Shown: positions 17,804-26,490 of the stretch, in pieces
Layout of the letters: the number at the start of each line of letters is the position of its first letter
Numbering within the stretch: the stretch's first letter is position 1
Assembly: GCF_004797125.1 (NCBI RefSeq)
Contig: NZ_CP038810.1
Location: 310,001 to 374,000 of the forward strand
Direction of reading: 5' to 3'
Length of the DNA stretch: 64,000 bases
Source of the DNA: Flavobacterium sangjuense
GTDB taxonomy: Bacteria; Bacteroidota; Bacteroidia; Flavobacteriales; Flavobacteriaceae
Notes under the pieces: model-generated
Databases searched by the model: none
What the model was told of the DNA's origin: nothing
Seen by the model: only the letters and a program-made list of their open reading frames with translations
Program-made: the position numbers and the translations under genes

Positions 17804-18820
17804 ATGAAAAAATACATTTTAATATCAATTATAACTTTATCTACTGTATATCAGACAAATGCACAATCTAAGGGTGTTAAAATTGGCTATATAGACATGG
17901 AATATATTCTACAAAATGTCCCTGATTATAGTGAAGCAAAAAGTCAATTAGAGCAAAAAGCACAAAAGTGGAAACAAGATATTGAAGCCAAAAAAATTGA
18001 AATTGCAAAATTAAAAGATGCCTTAAAAACAGAAAGAGCCTTATTGACCAAAGAGTTAATAGACGAACGTGAAGAGGAAATAAAATTTCAGGAAACGGAA
18101 CTTTTAGACTTTCAACAAAAAAAGTTTGGACCAAATGGCGATTTAATTACCCAAAAAGCGGTTTTGGTAAAACCAATTCAAGATCAGGTTTTTACTGCTG
18201 TTCAAGATATTGCTGAAGCTAAAAAATTTGACTTTGTTTTTGATAAAGCTTCTGATTTAACCATGCTTTTCGCTGCTAAGAGATATGACATAAGTGACCA
18301 GGTTATCAGAGTTATTACACGAGCAGAGAAAAGAGAGCAAATGAGCGCAAAACAAGTTAAGCAGCAAGAAGCAAAAGATGCGCTTGAAGATGCTGCCCTA
18401 GATGCAAACCCAACCTTAGAAGCTCGTAAAAAAGCATTGGAAGACAAAAAGAAAGCAAGAGAACAACTAGTAGCTGATAGAAAAGCAGCTGCCGAAACTA
18501 AAAAAGCGGAACAAGCAGCAAAGAGAGCTGAATTATTAGAGGCCAAAAATGCTAAAAAAACTGGCACGGTTCCTGCTAAAGACAAACCTGTTGATGATAA
18601 AACAACAACGCCAACTGAAGCAAACAAAACAGCTGATTCAACAGTCGTAGATCCTAAAGCCGTTAAAGCTGCTGAAAGAGCTAAACTTTTAGAAGATAGA
18701 AAAAAGGCTTTGGAAGACAAAAAGAAAAAAATTCTGGAAGATAGAGAAGCTGCAAAAAAAGCAAAAGAAGACGCGAAGAAAGCAAAAGAAGAAGAAAAGA
18801 ATAAACCAAAAACAGAATAA
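17804..18820 (+). CDS. OmpH/Skp family periplasmic chaperone with long charged tail
   Basis: 338 residues: a signal peptide (MKKYILISIITLSTVYQTNAQ), a Skp/OmpH domain to about residue 175 (VGYIDMEYILQNVPDY-like start, long coiled coil, then FVFDKAS) and an unusual C-terminal extension of about 160 residues. The extension is rich in Lys, Glu and Ala with repeated words such as KKALEDKKK. Skp proteins carry unfolded outer-membrane proteins across the periplasm. Ordinary family members are about 160-180 residues, like the next gene, so this is a paralog with an added helical arm. It lies 36 bp after bamA. Confidence 0.9.
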   Translation: MKKYILISIITLSTVYQTNAQSKGVKIGYIDMEYILQNVPDYSEAKSQLEQKAQKWKQDIEAKKIEIAKLKDALKTERALLTKELIDEREEEIKFQETELLDFQQKKFGPNGDLITQKAVLVKPIQDQVFTAVQDIAEAKKFDFVFDKASDLTMLFAAKRYDISDQVIRVITRAEKREQMSAKQVKQQEAKDALEDAALDANPTLEARKKALEDKKKAREQLVADRKAAAETKKAEQAAKRAELLEAKNAKKTGTVPAKDKPVDDKTTTPTEANKTADSTVVDPKAVKAAERAKLLEDRKKALEDKKKKILEDREAAKKAKEDAKKAKEEEKNKPKTE

Positions 18821-18857
18821 AATAATAATAACAAATAATTAATTAATACTTTTTAAA

Positions 18858-19358
18858 ATGAAACGATTGAAATCATTATTACTAGCTACAGTGTTATGTT
18901 TAGGAGCAAGCTTTACAATGAATGCACAAGCTAAAGTTGCACACGTAGATGTAAATGAACTAATTTCTAAAATGCCGGCGATGCTTGATGCTCAAAAACA
19001 ATTAGAAAAATTGAGCGGAACTTACGATGCGGAATACAAAACGATGGCTGAGGAATACCAAAACAAAATCAAAAAATACGACCAGGAAGCTGCAACTGTT
19101 GGAGACGCTGTAAATGCAACACGTCAAACTGAAGTTCAAGACTTAGTTAAACGTATTACTGATTACAGAGACAATGCTCAAAAAGAATTGCAAAAGAAAG
19201 AAGCAGATATGGTAAAACCATTAATGGATAAAATCAAAGCTTCGATTGCAAAAGTTGGTAAAGCAAAAGGATACCAATACGTTTTAAACCTTGCTGATTT
19301 ACTTTTAGCTGATGGTCCGGATTTAACCGCTGACATTAAAAAAGATTTAGGATTTTAA
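18858..19358 (+). CDS. OmpH/Skp family periplasmic chaperone
   Basis: A 166-residue protein with a signal peptide (MKRLKSLLLATVLCLGASF, processed near MNAQA) and the standard Skp/OmpH fold: an initial strand (KVAHVDVNELI), a long central coiled coil, and a final segment with YQYVLNLADLLLADG. Length is typical. It is the second Skp copy behind bamA, and likely acts as a trimeric holdase delivering outer-membrane proteins. A strong terminator follows. Confidence 0.93.
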   Translation: MKRLKSLLLATVLCLGASFTMNAQAKVAHVDVNELISKMPAMLDAQKQLEKLSGTYDAEYKTMAEEYQNKIKKYDQEAATVGDAVNATRQTEVQDLVKRITDYRDNAQKELQKKEADMVKPLMDKIKASIAKVGKAKGYQYVLNLADLLLADGPDLTADIKKDLGF

Positions 19359-19380
19359 TATAAAATCATAATACTATTAA

Positions 19381-19411
19381 AAACTGCTCAACTAATTGAG
19401 CAGTTTTTTTT
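19381..19411 (+). terminator. Rho-independent terminator after the second ompH gene
   Basis: Perfect 11-bp stem AAACTGCTCAA (19381-19391) and TTGAGCAGTTT (19396-19406), loop CTAA, followed by a run of T. It closes the uppS-bamA-ompH run. Confidence 0.9.
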
Positions 19412-19419
19412 TACTTTTG
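19412..19419 (+). promoter_or_regulatory. Possible murI promoter -7 box
   Basis: TACTTTTG matches TAnnTTTG and ends only 5 bases before the murI ATG. If it is used, the transcript would be leaderless or nearly so. No -33 box is seen at the expected spacing. Confidence 0.35.
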
Positions 19420-19424
19420 TTTCT

Positions 19425-20204
19425 ATGCAAAACAACAATCCTATAGGGCTTTTTGATTCGGGAATTGGAGGCACTTCCATTTGGACAGCAATTCACAATT
19501 TGCTTCCAAATGAAGATACCATTTATCTTGCCGATAGCAAAAATGCGCCTTATGGTCAAAAATCAAAAGAAGAAATTATTGCGCTAAGTATTAAAAATAC
19601 CGAGTTTCTTCTGAATCAAAACGCCAAAATAATAGTTGTGGCTTGTAATACGGCAACGACCAACGCTATCAAAGAATTACGTGCAAAATACGATGTCCCA
19701 TTCATCGGCATTGAACCAGCCATTAAACCGGCAGCCATAAATTCTCAAAAACATGTAATTGGTATTCTTGCCACTCAGGGAACACTGAATAGTGAATTGT
19801 TTCACCAAACTGCTGAGAAATTCCATGACACCAAAATCATTGAACAAATTGGACACGGTTTAGTTCCGCTAATTGAAAATGGCGAGATGAATTCGCCAAA
19901 AATGAACGAACTGCTTCATCTCTATTTGGAACCTATGATAGCTGCCAATATTGATTATTTGGTATTAGGCTGCAGCCATTATCCTTATTTGATTCCACAG
20001 ATAAAAAAAATACTTCCAAAAGAAATCAAAATCATCGATTCCGGCGAAGCAGTTGCGCGTCAAACTAAAAATGTTTTATTGGAAAGAAACGGATTGAATA
20101 ATGAAAAGAATGTTGCAAAGGCAATTTTCTATTCCAATTCAGACCCAAAAGTATTGAAGGATATTTTAAATAATAAATACGAAGTAATTACTAAAGATTT
20201 TTAG
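19425..20204 (+). CDS. murI: Glutamate racemase
   Basis: A 259-residue cofactor-independent racemase making D-glutamate for peptidoglycan. Both catalytic cysteines are present: C74 in VVACNTATTNA and C183 in LGCSHYPYL. The N-terminal DSGIGGTS signature is at residues 11-18. Length is normal. It follows the bamA-ompH run but is separated by a terminator, so it is probably transcribed on its own. Cytoplasmic. Confidence 0.96.
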   Translation: MQNNNPIGLFDSGIGGTSIWTAIHNLLPNEDTIYLADSKNAPYGQKSKEEIIALSIKNTEFLLNQNAKIIVVACNTATTNAIKELRAKYDVPFIGIEPAIKPAAINSQKHVIGILATQGTLNSELFHQTAEKFHDTKIIEQIGHGLVPLIENGEMNSPKMNELLHLYLEPMIAANIDYLVLGCSHYPYLIPQIKKILPKEIKIIDSGEAVARQTKNVLLERNGLNNEKNVAKAIFYSNSDPKVLKDILNNKYEVITKDF

Positions 20205-20240
20205 GAGCCAAACTTGTGGGAATTTTTTTAACCATGTTCC

Positions 20241-20263
20241 CGTCTCGTCATTCTGACGAGAGG
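20241..20263. repeat. Short palindromic intergenic element
   Basis: CTCGTCA (20244-20250) and TGACGAG (20254-20260) form a 7-bp stem with a 3-base loop in the convergent murI/carbonic anhydrase gap. There is no good T-run. The stem word CCCGTCTCGT recurs in the terminator at 39062. Confidence 0.5.
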
Positions 20264-20287
20264 CTAGACTCAAACTAAAGGCATTCT

Positions 20288-20803
20288 TTATTCGTCTTTA
20301 AACCAACTTGAATACATCACGTAGTTATTAGAAATACGCTCAATTTCGCCGGCAAAATCAGATTGATCAATGTCTTTTACTTTCTTAGCAGGAACACCTG
20401 CCCAAATCGTCCCCGATTCAACTACCGTATTTTGAGTAACCACTGCTCCGGCTGCAATAATAGAATTGCTTTCCACAACACAATTATCCATCACAATAGC
20501 ACCCATTCCGATTAATACATTGTCATGAACTTTGCATCCATGTACAATTGCATTATGACCAATTGAAACATTGTTACCAATTTCGGTCGGATGCTTTTGA
20601 TACGTACAATGAATAATTGCCCCATCCTGAATGTTTACCTTATCTCCTATTTTTATATAGTGAACATCGCCACGAATAACGGCATTGAACCAAACACTGC
20701 AGGATTTTCCCAAAACAACATCACCAACAATTGTTGCATTTTCAGCAACAAAACAATCTTCGGGAATTTGTGGGCTTTTACCGTTTACAGCTTTTAGTAT
20801 CAT
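20288..20803 (-). CDS. Gamma-class carbonic anhydrase family protein
   Basis: A 171-residue left-handed beta-helix protein of hexapeptide repeats. The three metal-binding histidines expected for the gamma-CA group are visible as H65 (GAIIHCTYQ), H83 and H88 (IGHNAIVHGC). Members range from true carbonic anhydrases to ferripyochelin-binding-like or acyl-carnitine-related proteins (YrdA/PaaY type), so enzymatic activity is plausible but not proven. Trimeric and cytoplasmic. It is transcribed after porP/sprF, with a terminator between them. Confidence 0.9.
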   Translation of the reverse strand: MILKAVNGKSPQIPEDCFVAENATIVGDVVLGKSCSVWFNAVIRGDVHYIKIGDKVNIQDGAIIHCTYQKHPTEIGNNVSIGHNAIVHGCKVHDNVLIGMGAIVMDNCVVESNSIIAAGAVVTQNTVVESGTIWAGVPAKKVKDIDQSDFAGEIERISNNYVMYSSWFKDE

Positions 20804-20806
20804 GGT

Positions 20807-20837
20807 TAAAAAAAAATTGTCCCGATAAATCGGGACA
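20807..20837 (-). terminator. Rho-independent terminator of the porP/sprF gene
   Basis: Stem TGTCCCGA (20818-20825) and TCGGGACA (20830-20837) with loop TAAA, followed on the minus strand by a long T-run. It lies between the PorP/SprF stop and the carbonic anhydrase start. Confidence 0.85.
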
Positions 20838-20847
20838 GTTATTTGTA

Positions 20848-21846
20848 TTAATTAATGGCAGGACAATTACAGTGATATTTCTCTGGTTTGCAGAATAAAT
20901 TAAGTCCTAAAGTTATTTGGTGAAATCCACCTGCATCAAATTTAACATCACCTAACAAATGAGAATAGGTATACGAAAACACATAATTTTTAAAATTAAC
21001 GCCAATTATTGGTGTTATATATTGCAGCTTTTGATCAGCAACACTGTTACCTTGTACATATTGCGCCCCATCAAGACTTCTTCTATATGATAATCCACCC
21101 CATAGTCTTCCGAAATTTAAGTCTTTATAGGCTTTAATGTTAAAGTCAACCGTTTTCTCCTGGGTTAGCGTAACAAGTTGAAACATAAAAGATGGTTCCC
21201 ATAGAATTTGTTCAGCATCACCAAAAGTATAACCGGCGTTTAAAATGAATCTTCTCAAATTTACCGGCTCGCTATCAGTATATAACTTTCTGTCACTTGC
21301 CAATGCATTTTTAACTGTTCCATGAACATAGAAATCAAGAAAGTTATATGACGCTCCAATATCAACATTAAAATAAGTCGACTTTTGAATTGAACCAAAA
21401 ATCAAAGGATCAAAAGAAGGATTGTTGTCATAAAATGTTGTTTCATCCAAATTACTTTGAATAAAACCAGCACTCATACCAAACGAAAGTTGGTTTAAAT
21501 CAACATTATCACGTGAAAACATAATATGGTGTGCATAGGTCAATTTCATACCTGTCTGAGAGTGATAACCGTTTTTATCGTTAAAAACAATAATTCCACC
21601 TCCGGATCTTTCACCTAATGCGCCATTGAAACTCAATGTTTGCAACGCTGGCGCGTCCTTTTGTCCCAACCATTGTTGTCTTGCTGTTAGTCTTAATTTG
21701 GCGCAATTTGCAGCTCCGGCCATTGAAGGGTGAAGCAAATAATAATTATCAGATAAATAATCCGAATACACGGGTAATCCTTCCTGTGAATGTGCAAATT
21801 GTGCTACTACTAGTAGTGCTAATAAATAAATCTTTCTAAAATTCAT
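20848..21846 (-). CDS. Type IX secretion system membrane protein, PorP/SprF family
   Basis: 332 residues with a signal peptide (MNFRKIYLLALLVVAQFAHSQ) and a beta-barrel body containing the family features LPVYSDYLSDNYYLLHPSMAGAA-like N-terminus and a repeated strand pattern. PorP/SprF proteins are outer-membrane proteins needed for secretion or surface attachment of large T9SS adhesins and are often encoded next to them. No adhesin gene is adjacent here. The C-terminus has an unusual cluster of cysteines (C at the last 15 residues, three in all). A 136-base leader separates the ATG from the nearest -7 box. Confidence 0.88.
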   Translation of the reverse strand: MNFRKIYLLALLVVAQFAHSQEGLPVYSDYLSDNYYLLHPSMAGAANCAKLRLTARQQWLGQKDAPALQTLSFNGALGERSGGGIIVFNDKNGYHSQTGMKLTYAHHIMFSRDNVDLNQLSFGMSAGFIQSNLDETTFYDNNPSFDPLIFGSIQKSTYFNVDIGASYNFLDFYVHGTVKNALASDRKLYTDSEPVNLRRFILNAGYTFGDAEQILWEPSFMFQLVTLTQEKTVDFNIKAYKDLNFGRLWGGLSYRRSLDGAQYVQGNSVADQKLQYITPIIGVNFKNYVFSYTYSHLLGDVKFDAGGFHQITLGLNLFCKPEKYHCNCPAIN

Positions 21847-21981
21847 TGTTAACTATATTTATTAATAAGAAATGGGTTCTAAATGTTATGCTGCAAGATT
21901 TTCTATGTGCTTAATGTTAAACCAATTCACCTTTCTTTACTGCTTTTCAACTGATTTGGTGCATTAATTCAACACGGCGCT

Positions 21982-21989
21982 CAAATATA
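21982..21989 (-). promoter_or_regulatory. Possible porP/sprF promoter -7 box
   Basis: TATATTTG on the minus strand. It is the only full match upstream and implies a leader of about 130 bases. No convincing -33 box. Confidence 0.45.
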
Positions 21990-22150
21990 TAAATTTTTGT
22001 AATAAGTTTTCTATCTATTACAACAATATTCAAATATCATTGCTCCCTTTTCCTGTTGGGAAAGGAATAATGCACACAGGTTTTTACCTGCAATATGTTA
22101 ATTAATTGTTTAATTGTCCAAATATAGCCATTCACAGAAAATAACTTTGT

Positions 22151-22158
22151 TAAATTTG
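22151..22158 (+). promoter_or_regulatory. nfu promoter -7 box
   Basis: TAAATTTG matches TAnnTTTG and lies 20 bases before the ATG at 22179. Confidence 0.55.
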
Positions 22159-22178
22159 CATAAAAATATACTTTCCCA

Positions 22179-23075
22179 ATGAAAATCAACATAAAAGAAA
22201 CTCAAAACCCAACTATATTAAAATTTGAATTTCCCGAATTTATAACGCAAAACGAAAGCTTTGAGTTCAAAAATATTGATGAGGCTAAAAATTCCCCTCT
22301 AGCGCAACAATTGTTTTATCTCCCTTTTGTAAAAACTGTTTATATCTCAGGGAATTTTATTGCAATAGAAAGATACAGCATTGTTGAATGGTCTGATGTT
22401 CAAGAAGATGTTGCTGAACAAATTGAAAATTTTGTCAATAACGACGGCGTGATTGTGTTGCCAAATGACAATCCAACCAAAAAGCAACCCATAACTGTTT
22501 ATGGTGAAACCACACCAAATCCGGCTTCATTGAAATTCGTAGTGAATAAAGCATTGACCAAAACAGCAGCCGAATTCAAAAATATTGACGAAGCAAAACC
22601 ATCGCCATTAGCACAGGAATTATTCAAATTCCATTATGTGAAAGAAATTTTTATAGCCGAAAATTATATTTCGGTTACCAAGTATGATAGCATTTCATGG
22701 GATGAAATCACATTGGAATTGCGCACCTTCATCAAACAGTTTATCGAAAATGGCGGAACTGTGATTGACGAAAGTCAAATTGTAAATTCAGAAAAACAGG
22801 AAAAACAACAAATCAAAAACTTCGATAATCTTGATACTACTTCACAGCAAATTATCAATATTTTGGAAGAATATGTAAAACCAGCCGTTGCTGCTGATGG
22901 CGGAAATATCCTTTTTGATTCGTATGATGAAACTGAAAAACGTGTAAAAGTAGTGCTTCAAGGCGCCTGCAACGGTTGTCCTTCTTCTACATTTACCTTA
23001 AAAAGTGGCATCGAAAATATGCTGAAAGACATGCTCAACGATAAAGATATTGTGGTTGAAGCACTTAACGGATAA
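22179..23075 (+). CDS. Nfu-type iron-sulfur cluster carrier with duplicated N-terminal domain
   Basis: 298 residues. The C-terminal NifU-like domain (about 225-298) has the cluster-binding pair C264 and C267 in GACNGCPSS. Before it stand two copies of a Nfu N-terminal domain, at about residues 5-90 and 105-190. They share the phrase FKNIDEAK-SPLAQ and a parallel sequence through to NDG/ENGG. Nfu proteins hold and transfer [4Fe-4S] clusters to client enzymes in the cytoplasm. Single N-domain forms are more usual in other phyla. A small terminator follows. Confidence 0.9.
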   Translation: MKINIKETQNPTILKFEFPEFITQNESFEFKNIDEAKNSPLAQQLFYLPFVKTVYISGNFIAIERYSIVEWSDVQEDVAEQIENFVNNDGVIVLPNDNPTKKQPITVYGETTPNPASLKFVVNKALTKTAAEFKNIDEAKPSPLAQELFKFHYVKEIFIAENYISVTKYDSISWDEITLELRTFIKQFIENGGTVIDESQIVNSEKQEKQQIKNFDNLDTTSQQIINILEEYVKPAVAADGGNILFDSYDETEKRVKVVLQGACNGCPSSTFTLKSGIENMLKDMLNDKDIVVEALNG

Positions 23076-23103
23076 GCAATTATTCAAAATAAAAAACTAA
23101 CTT

Positions 23104-23131
23104 TAAGCGTCCTATTTTGGGCGCTTTTTTA
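23104..23131 (+). terminator. Rho-independent terminator of nfu
   Basis: AAGCGTCC pairs with GGGCGCTT (one wobble) around a short loop and runs directly into six T residues. The next gene's ATG at 23132 follows immediately. Confidence 0.7.
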
Positions 23132-25159
23132 ATGTCAAAAATGAACGAACTACATCTCGAAACGAGTCCATATTTATTGCAACACGCCAATAATCCTGTT
23201 CATTGGAAAGCATGGAATGCCAATTCTTTGGCTTTAGCCAAAAAAGAAAACAAACTGATAATCATCAGCATCGGTTACTCAGCTTGCCATTGGTGCCACG
23301 TAATGGAACACGAAAGTTTCGAAGATGACGAAGTGGCTTCTACAATGAATGCAAATTTTATCAGCATCAAAATTGACCGCGAAGAACGCCCTGATATTGA
23401 TGCCGTGTATATGAAAGCGGTTCAAATTATGACCGGACATGGAGGCTGGCCAATGAATGTCGTGACTTTGCCCGACGGAAGACCCATTTGGGGCGGAACC
23501 TATTTCAGAAAAAACGACTGGATAAATTCGTTAGAAAGACTTCAGGAAATTTATATCGAAAAACCGGAAGTCATTTTGGATTATGCCAAAAAACTAAATG
23601 ACGGCTTACAATCGTTGAGTATCATTTCAAAAAACGATTCGGAAACGAATTTTAATTTTGAAATTCTTGAATCTTTGGTTTCCAAATGGCAAAAAAGTTT
23701 CGATTGGGATTTTGGCGGAATGGCTCGTGCACCAAAATTTATGATGCCAACCAATTATGAATTTCTATTGCGATTTGGTTATCAAACCAAAAACCAAACG
23801 ATACTGGATTTTGTAAATCTAACGTTGACAAAAATGGCTCATGGCGGATTGTTCGACACTGTTGACGGCGGATTTTCGCGCTATTCTGTCGATATGAAAT
23901 GGCATGTGCCACACTTTGAAAAAATGCTTTATGACAACGGGCAATTAATTTCGCTTTATGCCAATGCTTATAAATTGACCGGAAATAAACTCTATAAGGA
24001 AGTCATTGAAAAAACATTACAATTTGTCGAAAAAGAATGGCTCACAAAAGACGGAAGTTTTTATTCCGCGCTTGACGCCGATAGTTTAAACGCAAAAAAT
24101 CATCTTGAAGAAGGCGCTTTTTATGTTTGGACAAAGTCAGAATTACAAGAGTTACTTCAAGACGATTTCGAATTATTTTCGGTGGTTTTCAACATCAACG
24201 AATTCGGATTTTGGGAACATGAAAATTATGTTTTAATCCAAAATCAATCATTGGAAGAAATCGCTTTTCGACAAAATATCGATTTAGAAAGTTTGGTCCA
24301 AAAGAAAAAAGATTGGGAACAAATTCTTTATATCGAAAGAGAGAAACGCAGCAAACCAAGATTGGATGATAAGTGTTTAACCTCATGGAATGCCATTATG
24401 CTCAAAGGTTTTGTAGAAGCGTATAAAGCATTGGGCAACCAAAACTATTTAAACATTGCTTTACAAAATGCTGATTTTATTATCAAAAATATTTGGAGTT
24501 CAGAAGGAAATTTAAAACACAGTTACAAAGACGGAAAGGCCACCATCAATGGTTTTCTGGAAGATTACGCTCATGTCATTCAGGCGCTTATTTCTTTATA
24601 CGAAGTAACGTTTGATGAGAAATGGCTGCAAAATGCCAAGCAATTAACGGATTATGTTTTTGATAATTTTTATGATGAGAAAGCCCAATTTTTCTCGTTT
24701 ACTTCACATCAGGATGAAGCATTAATCACAAACCATTTTGAAGTGGAAGACAATGTGATTCCTGCTTCGAATTCGGTAATGGCCGATGCTTTATTCAAAT
24801 TGAGCATTTATTTCGAGAATAATTACTATGAAAAAATCTGCCGGCAAATGGTTCAGAATATTATTCCAACGGTTACTTATCCTTCGGCATTTTCGAATTG
24901 GCTGAACGTACTTTTACATTTTTCGGAACAAAATAAAGAACTTGCAATTTGTGGAAATAATGCTTTAGAACATTTACAAAAAATAAATCAAGCTTATTTA
25001 CCAAACATCATTATTGCAGGAAGTTCGACAGTTTCTAAACTCCCATTTCTGGAAAATCGCTTTTCAGATAACGAAACCTTATTTTATTTATGTCAGAACA
25101 AAACTTGCCAACAACCAACCAATGATAGTAAAGAAATCCATGATACTATAAGAATTTAA
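23132..25159 (+). CDS. DUF255 thioredoxin-domain protein (YyaL-like)
   Basis: About 675 residues. The N-terminal thioredoxin-like DUF255 domain carries a CHWC motif (C52, C55) in [14 protein letters not shown], and an extended alpha/alpha-barrel region resembling glycoside-hydrolase-like folds follows ([18 protein letters not shown]). Homologues are called YyaL or spermatogenesis-associated protein 20-like; their biochemical role is unsettled. The start is taken at 23132 because the reading frame upstream lies inside the nfu terminator; ATG at 23141 is an alternative. No signal peptide, so probably cytoplasmic. Confidence 0.9.
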   Translation: MSKMNELHLETSPYLLQHANNPVHWKAWNANSLALAKKENKLIIISIGYSACHWCHVMEHESFEDDEVASTMNANFISIKIDREERPDIDAVYMKAVQIMTGHGGWPMNVVTLPDGRPIWGGTYFRKNDWINSLERLQEIYIEKPEVILDYAKKLNDGLQSLSIISKNDSETNFNFEILESLVSKWQKSFDWDFGGMARAPKFMMPTNYEFLLRFGYQTKNQTILDFVNLTLTKMAHGGLFDTVDGGFSRYSVDMKWHVPHFEKMLYDNGQLISLYANAYKLTGNKLYKEVIEKTLQFVEKEWLTKDGSFYSALDADSLNAKNHLEEGAFYVWTKSELQELLQDDFELFSVVFNINEFGFWEHENYVLIQNQSLEEIAFRQNIDLESLVQKKKDWEQILYIEREKRSKPRLDDKCLTSWNAIMLKGFVEAYKALGNQNYLNIALQNADFIIKNIWSSEGNLKHSYKDGKATINGFLEDYAHVIQALISLYEVTFDEKWLQNAKQLTDYVFDNFYDEKAQFFSFTSHQDEALITNHFEVEDNVIPASNSVMADALFKLSIYFENNYYEKICRQMVQNIIPTVTYPSAFSNWLNVLLHFSEQNKELAICGNNALEHLQKINQAYLPNIIIAGSSTVSKLPFLENRFSDNETLFYLCQNKTCQQPTNDSKEIHDTIRI

Positions 25160-25210
25160 TCGCAGAAAAATCGTAATATTGTTATTATTAACAAACTAAA
25201 AACTACAGTC

Positions 25211-25591
25211 ATGGCATTAGGAGATTTTTTTAAAAAGTTGTTTGGTTCATCGCCAAAAGAAGTATCAGATAAAGCAGAAACTTTTGCTGAAGAAACATTA
25301 GAAAAAGCAAAAGTAGCCGCAGCTCCATTAGTAGACAAAGTGGAAGATTTTGTGGATACCGCAAGAGAAAAAGTAAGCGAACATATTCCGGCTGCTAAAG
25401 AAACGCTTGAAAATGCGGTAGAAACGGTAAAAGAAAAGGCAAGTGAATATGCTGAAAAAGCAGAAGAAATGGCAGAAAATGCTGTGGCAAGTGTAAAAAA
25501 TGCCTTTGCAAATGATGCTTCCGAAGATGCTGAAGAAATAAGAACAAAAGCAGAAGACGTCATAAAACCGGCTGATGAAAATGCCGATTAA
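25211..25591 (+). CDS. Alanine/glutamate-rich LEA/YtxH-like small protein
   Basis: A 126-residue, highly charged protein made almost wholly of amphipathic helix with Ala, Glu, Lys and Val and near-periodic words (AEETLEKAK, VETVKEKASEYAEKAEE). It begins MALGDFFKKLFGSSPK, has no signal peptide and has no cysteine. The composition resembles YtxH-like or late-embryogenesis-abundant-type stress proteins. It is clearly expressed as a compact unit between DUF255 and mscS. Function unknown. Confidence 0.75.
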   Translation: MALGDFFKKLFGSSPKEVSDKAETFAEETLEKAKVAAAPLVDKVEDFVDTAREKVSEHIPAAKETLENAVETVKEKASEYAEKAEEMAENAVASVKNAFANDASEDAEEIRTKAEDVIKPADENAD

Positions 25592-25604
25592 TTTTTAAAA
25601 TTAC

Positions 25605-25612
25605 TATTTTTG
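25605..25612 (+). promoter_or_regulatory. Possible mscS promoter -7 box
   Basis: TATTTTTG matches TAnnTTTG. It lies before, not after, the hairpin at 25625-25642, so transcripts from it would carry that hairpin in the leader. Confidence 0.35.
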
Positions 25613-25624
25613 CCAAAATAATTT

Positions 25625-25648
25625 ATCCCGATACTTCGGGATTTTTTA
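25625..25648 (+). terminator. Rho-independent terminator after the LEA-like gene
   Basis: Stem ATCCCGA (25625-25631) and TCGGGAT (25636-25642), loop TACT, followed by a T-run. It sits in the 64-bp gap before mscS. Confidence 0.8.
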
Positions 25649-25655
25649 TCAAATT

Positions 25656-26489
25656 ATGGAAAAGAAAGAACTGCACTATATTCATTCCTTCGCGGAATAT
25701 GTTGATCAATTTATCAAACTTTTAATTGATTATTCTCCTAAGCTGATTTCGGCTTTAATCATTCTTTTCATCGGACTTTATGTTATCCGACTTGTCAATC
25801 GTTTGGTGAGAAAGATTATGGTTAAGCGGGAAATAGACGCTACATTATCCGCTTTTTTGGCCGATAGTTTGCTTTGGGCAATGCGCTTTTTACTTTTCAT
25901 AACCTTTATTTCCAAACTCGGAATTGAAACTTCTTCGTTTGTCGCTATTCTTGGAGCTATTGGGTTGGCTGTTGGTTTGTCTTTACAAGGTTCGTTATCC
26001 AATTTTGCTGGTGGCGTGCTGATTATTTTATTTAAGCCTTTCAAAGTTGGAGATTCGATAGAAGCGCAAGGTGTAGCCGGAACGGTAAGTGAAATTCAGA
26101 TTTTTGTAACCAAATTAGTTACCGGAAACAATCAAACTATTTTTGTGCCTAACGGTATTTTATCCAATGGTGTTATCACAAATTTTTCTTTAGGAAAAAA
26201 CAGAAGAGCCAACCTGCTTTTTAATATTTCGTATGACACCAATATTAAAACTGCCAAAGAAATTGTGATGCAGGTTTTGGAAAATCATCCCAAAGTACTC
26301 AAAACTCCGGCACCAAATGTAGCTGTCAATCTTTTAACCGATGCTGCAATTCAGTTGGCAATACAACCATGGTCAAAGAATGCTGATTTTGGACAAATGT
26401 GTTCGGATGTTTTAGAAGAATGTAAAGAAGCATTTGATAAGGCCGGAATTGTGATTCAGCCTTTTGTAAAAGAAGCTTCGAAGAACTAA
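25656..26489 (+). CDS. Small-conductance mechanosensitive channel, MscS family
   Basis: A 277-residue inner-membrane channel that releases solutes on hypo-osmotic shock. Three hydrophobic helices occupy the first 125 residues. The pore-lining third helix is glycine- and alanine-rich (AIGLAVGLSLQGSLSNFAGG), followed by the beta domain FKPFKVGDSIEAQG and a C-terminal alpha/beta vestibule. Length is close to E. coli MscS (286). It is convergent with tsaB with a 1-bp gap. Confidence 0.93.
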   Translation: MEKKELHYIHSFAEYVDQFIKLLIDYSPKLISALIILFIGLYVIRLVNRLVRKIMVKREIDATLSAFLADSLLWAMRFLLFITFISKLGIETSSFVAILGAIGLAVGLSLQGSLSNFAGGVLIILFKPFKVGDSIEAQGVAGTVSEIQIFVTKLVTGNNQTIFVPNGILSNGVITNFSLGKNRRANLLFNISYDTNIKTAKEIVMQVLENHPKVLKTPAPNVAVNLLTDAAIQLAIQPWSKNADFGQMCSDVLEECKEAFDKAGIVIQPFVKEASKN

Positions 26490-26490
26490 T

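Larger units (their letters stand above)
21847..22178. other. Divergent intergenic region between porP/sprF and nfu
   Basis: A 332-bp AT-rich gap without a recognisable gene. It holds a minus-strand -7 box (TATATTTG, 21982-21989) for porP/sprF, a plus-strand -7 box (TAAATTTG, 22151-22158) for nfu, and a hairpin (8-bp stem at 22046-22053 and 22058-22065 with one wobble) of unknown role. Confidence 0.6.

Noticed and set aside
18202..18834. Long minus-strand reading frame (210 codons) opposite the Skp-like gene
   Set aside because: It mirrors the Lys/Glu/Ala-rich tail of the real gene and gives a Ser/Phe/Ala-rich translation with no family resemblance.
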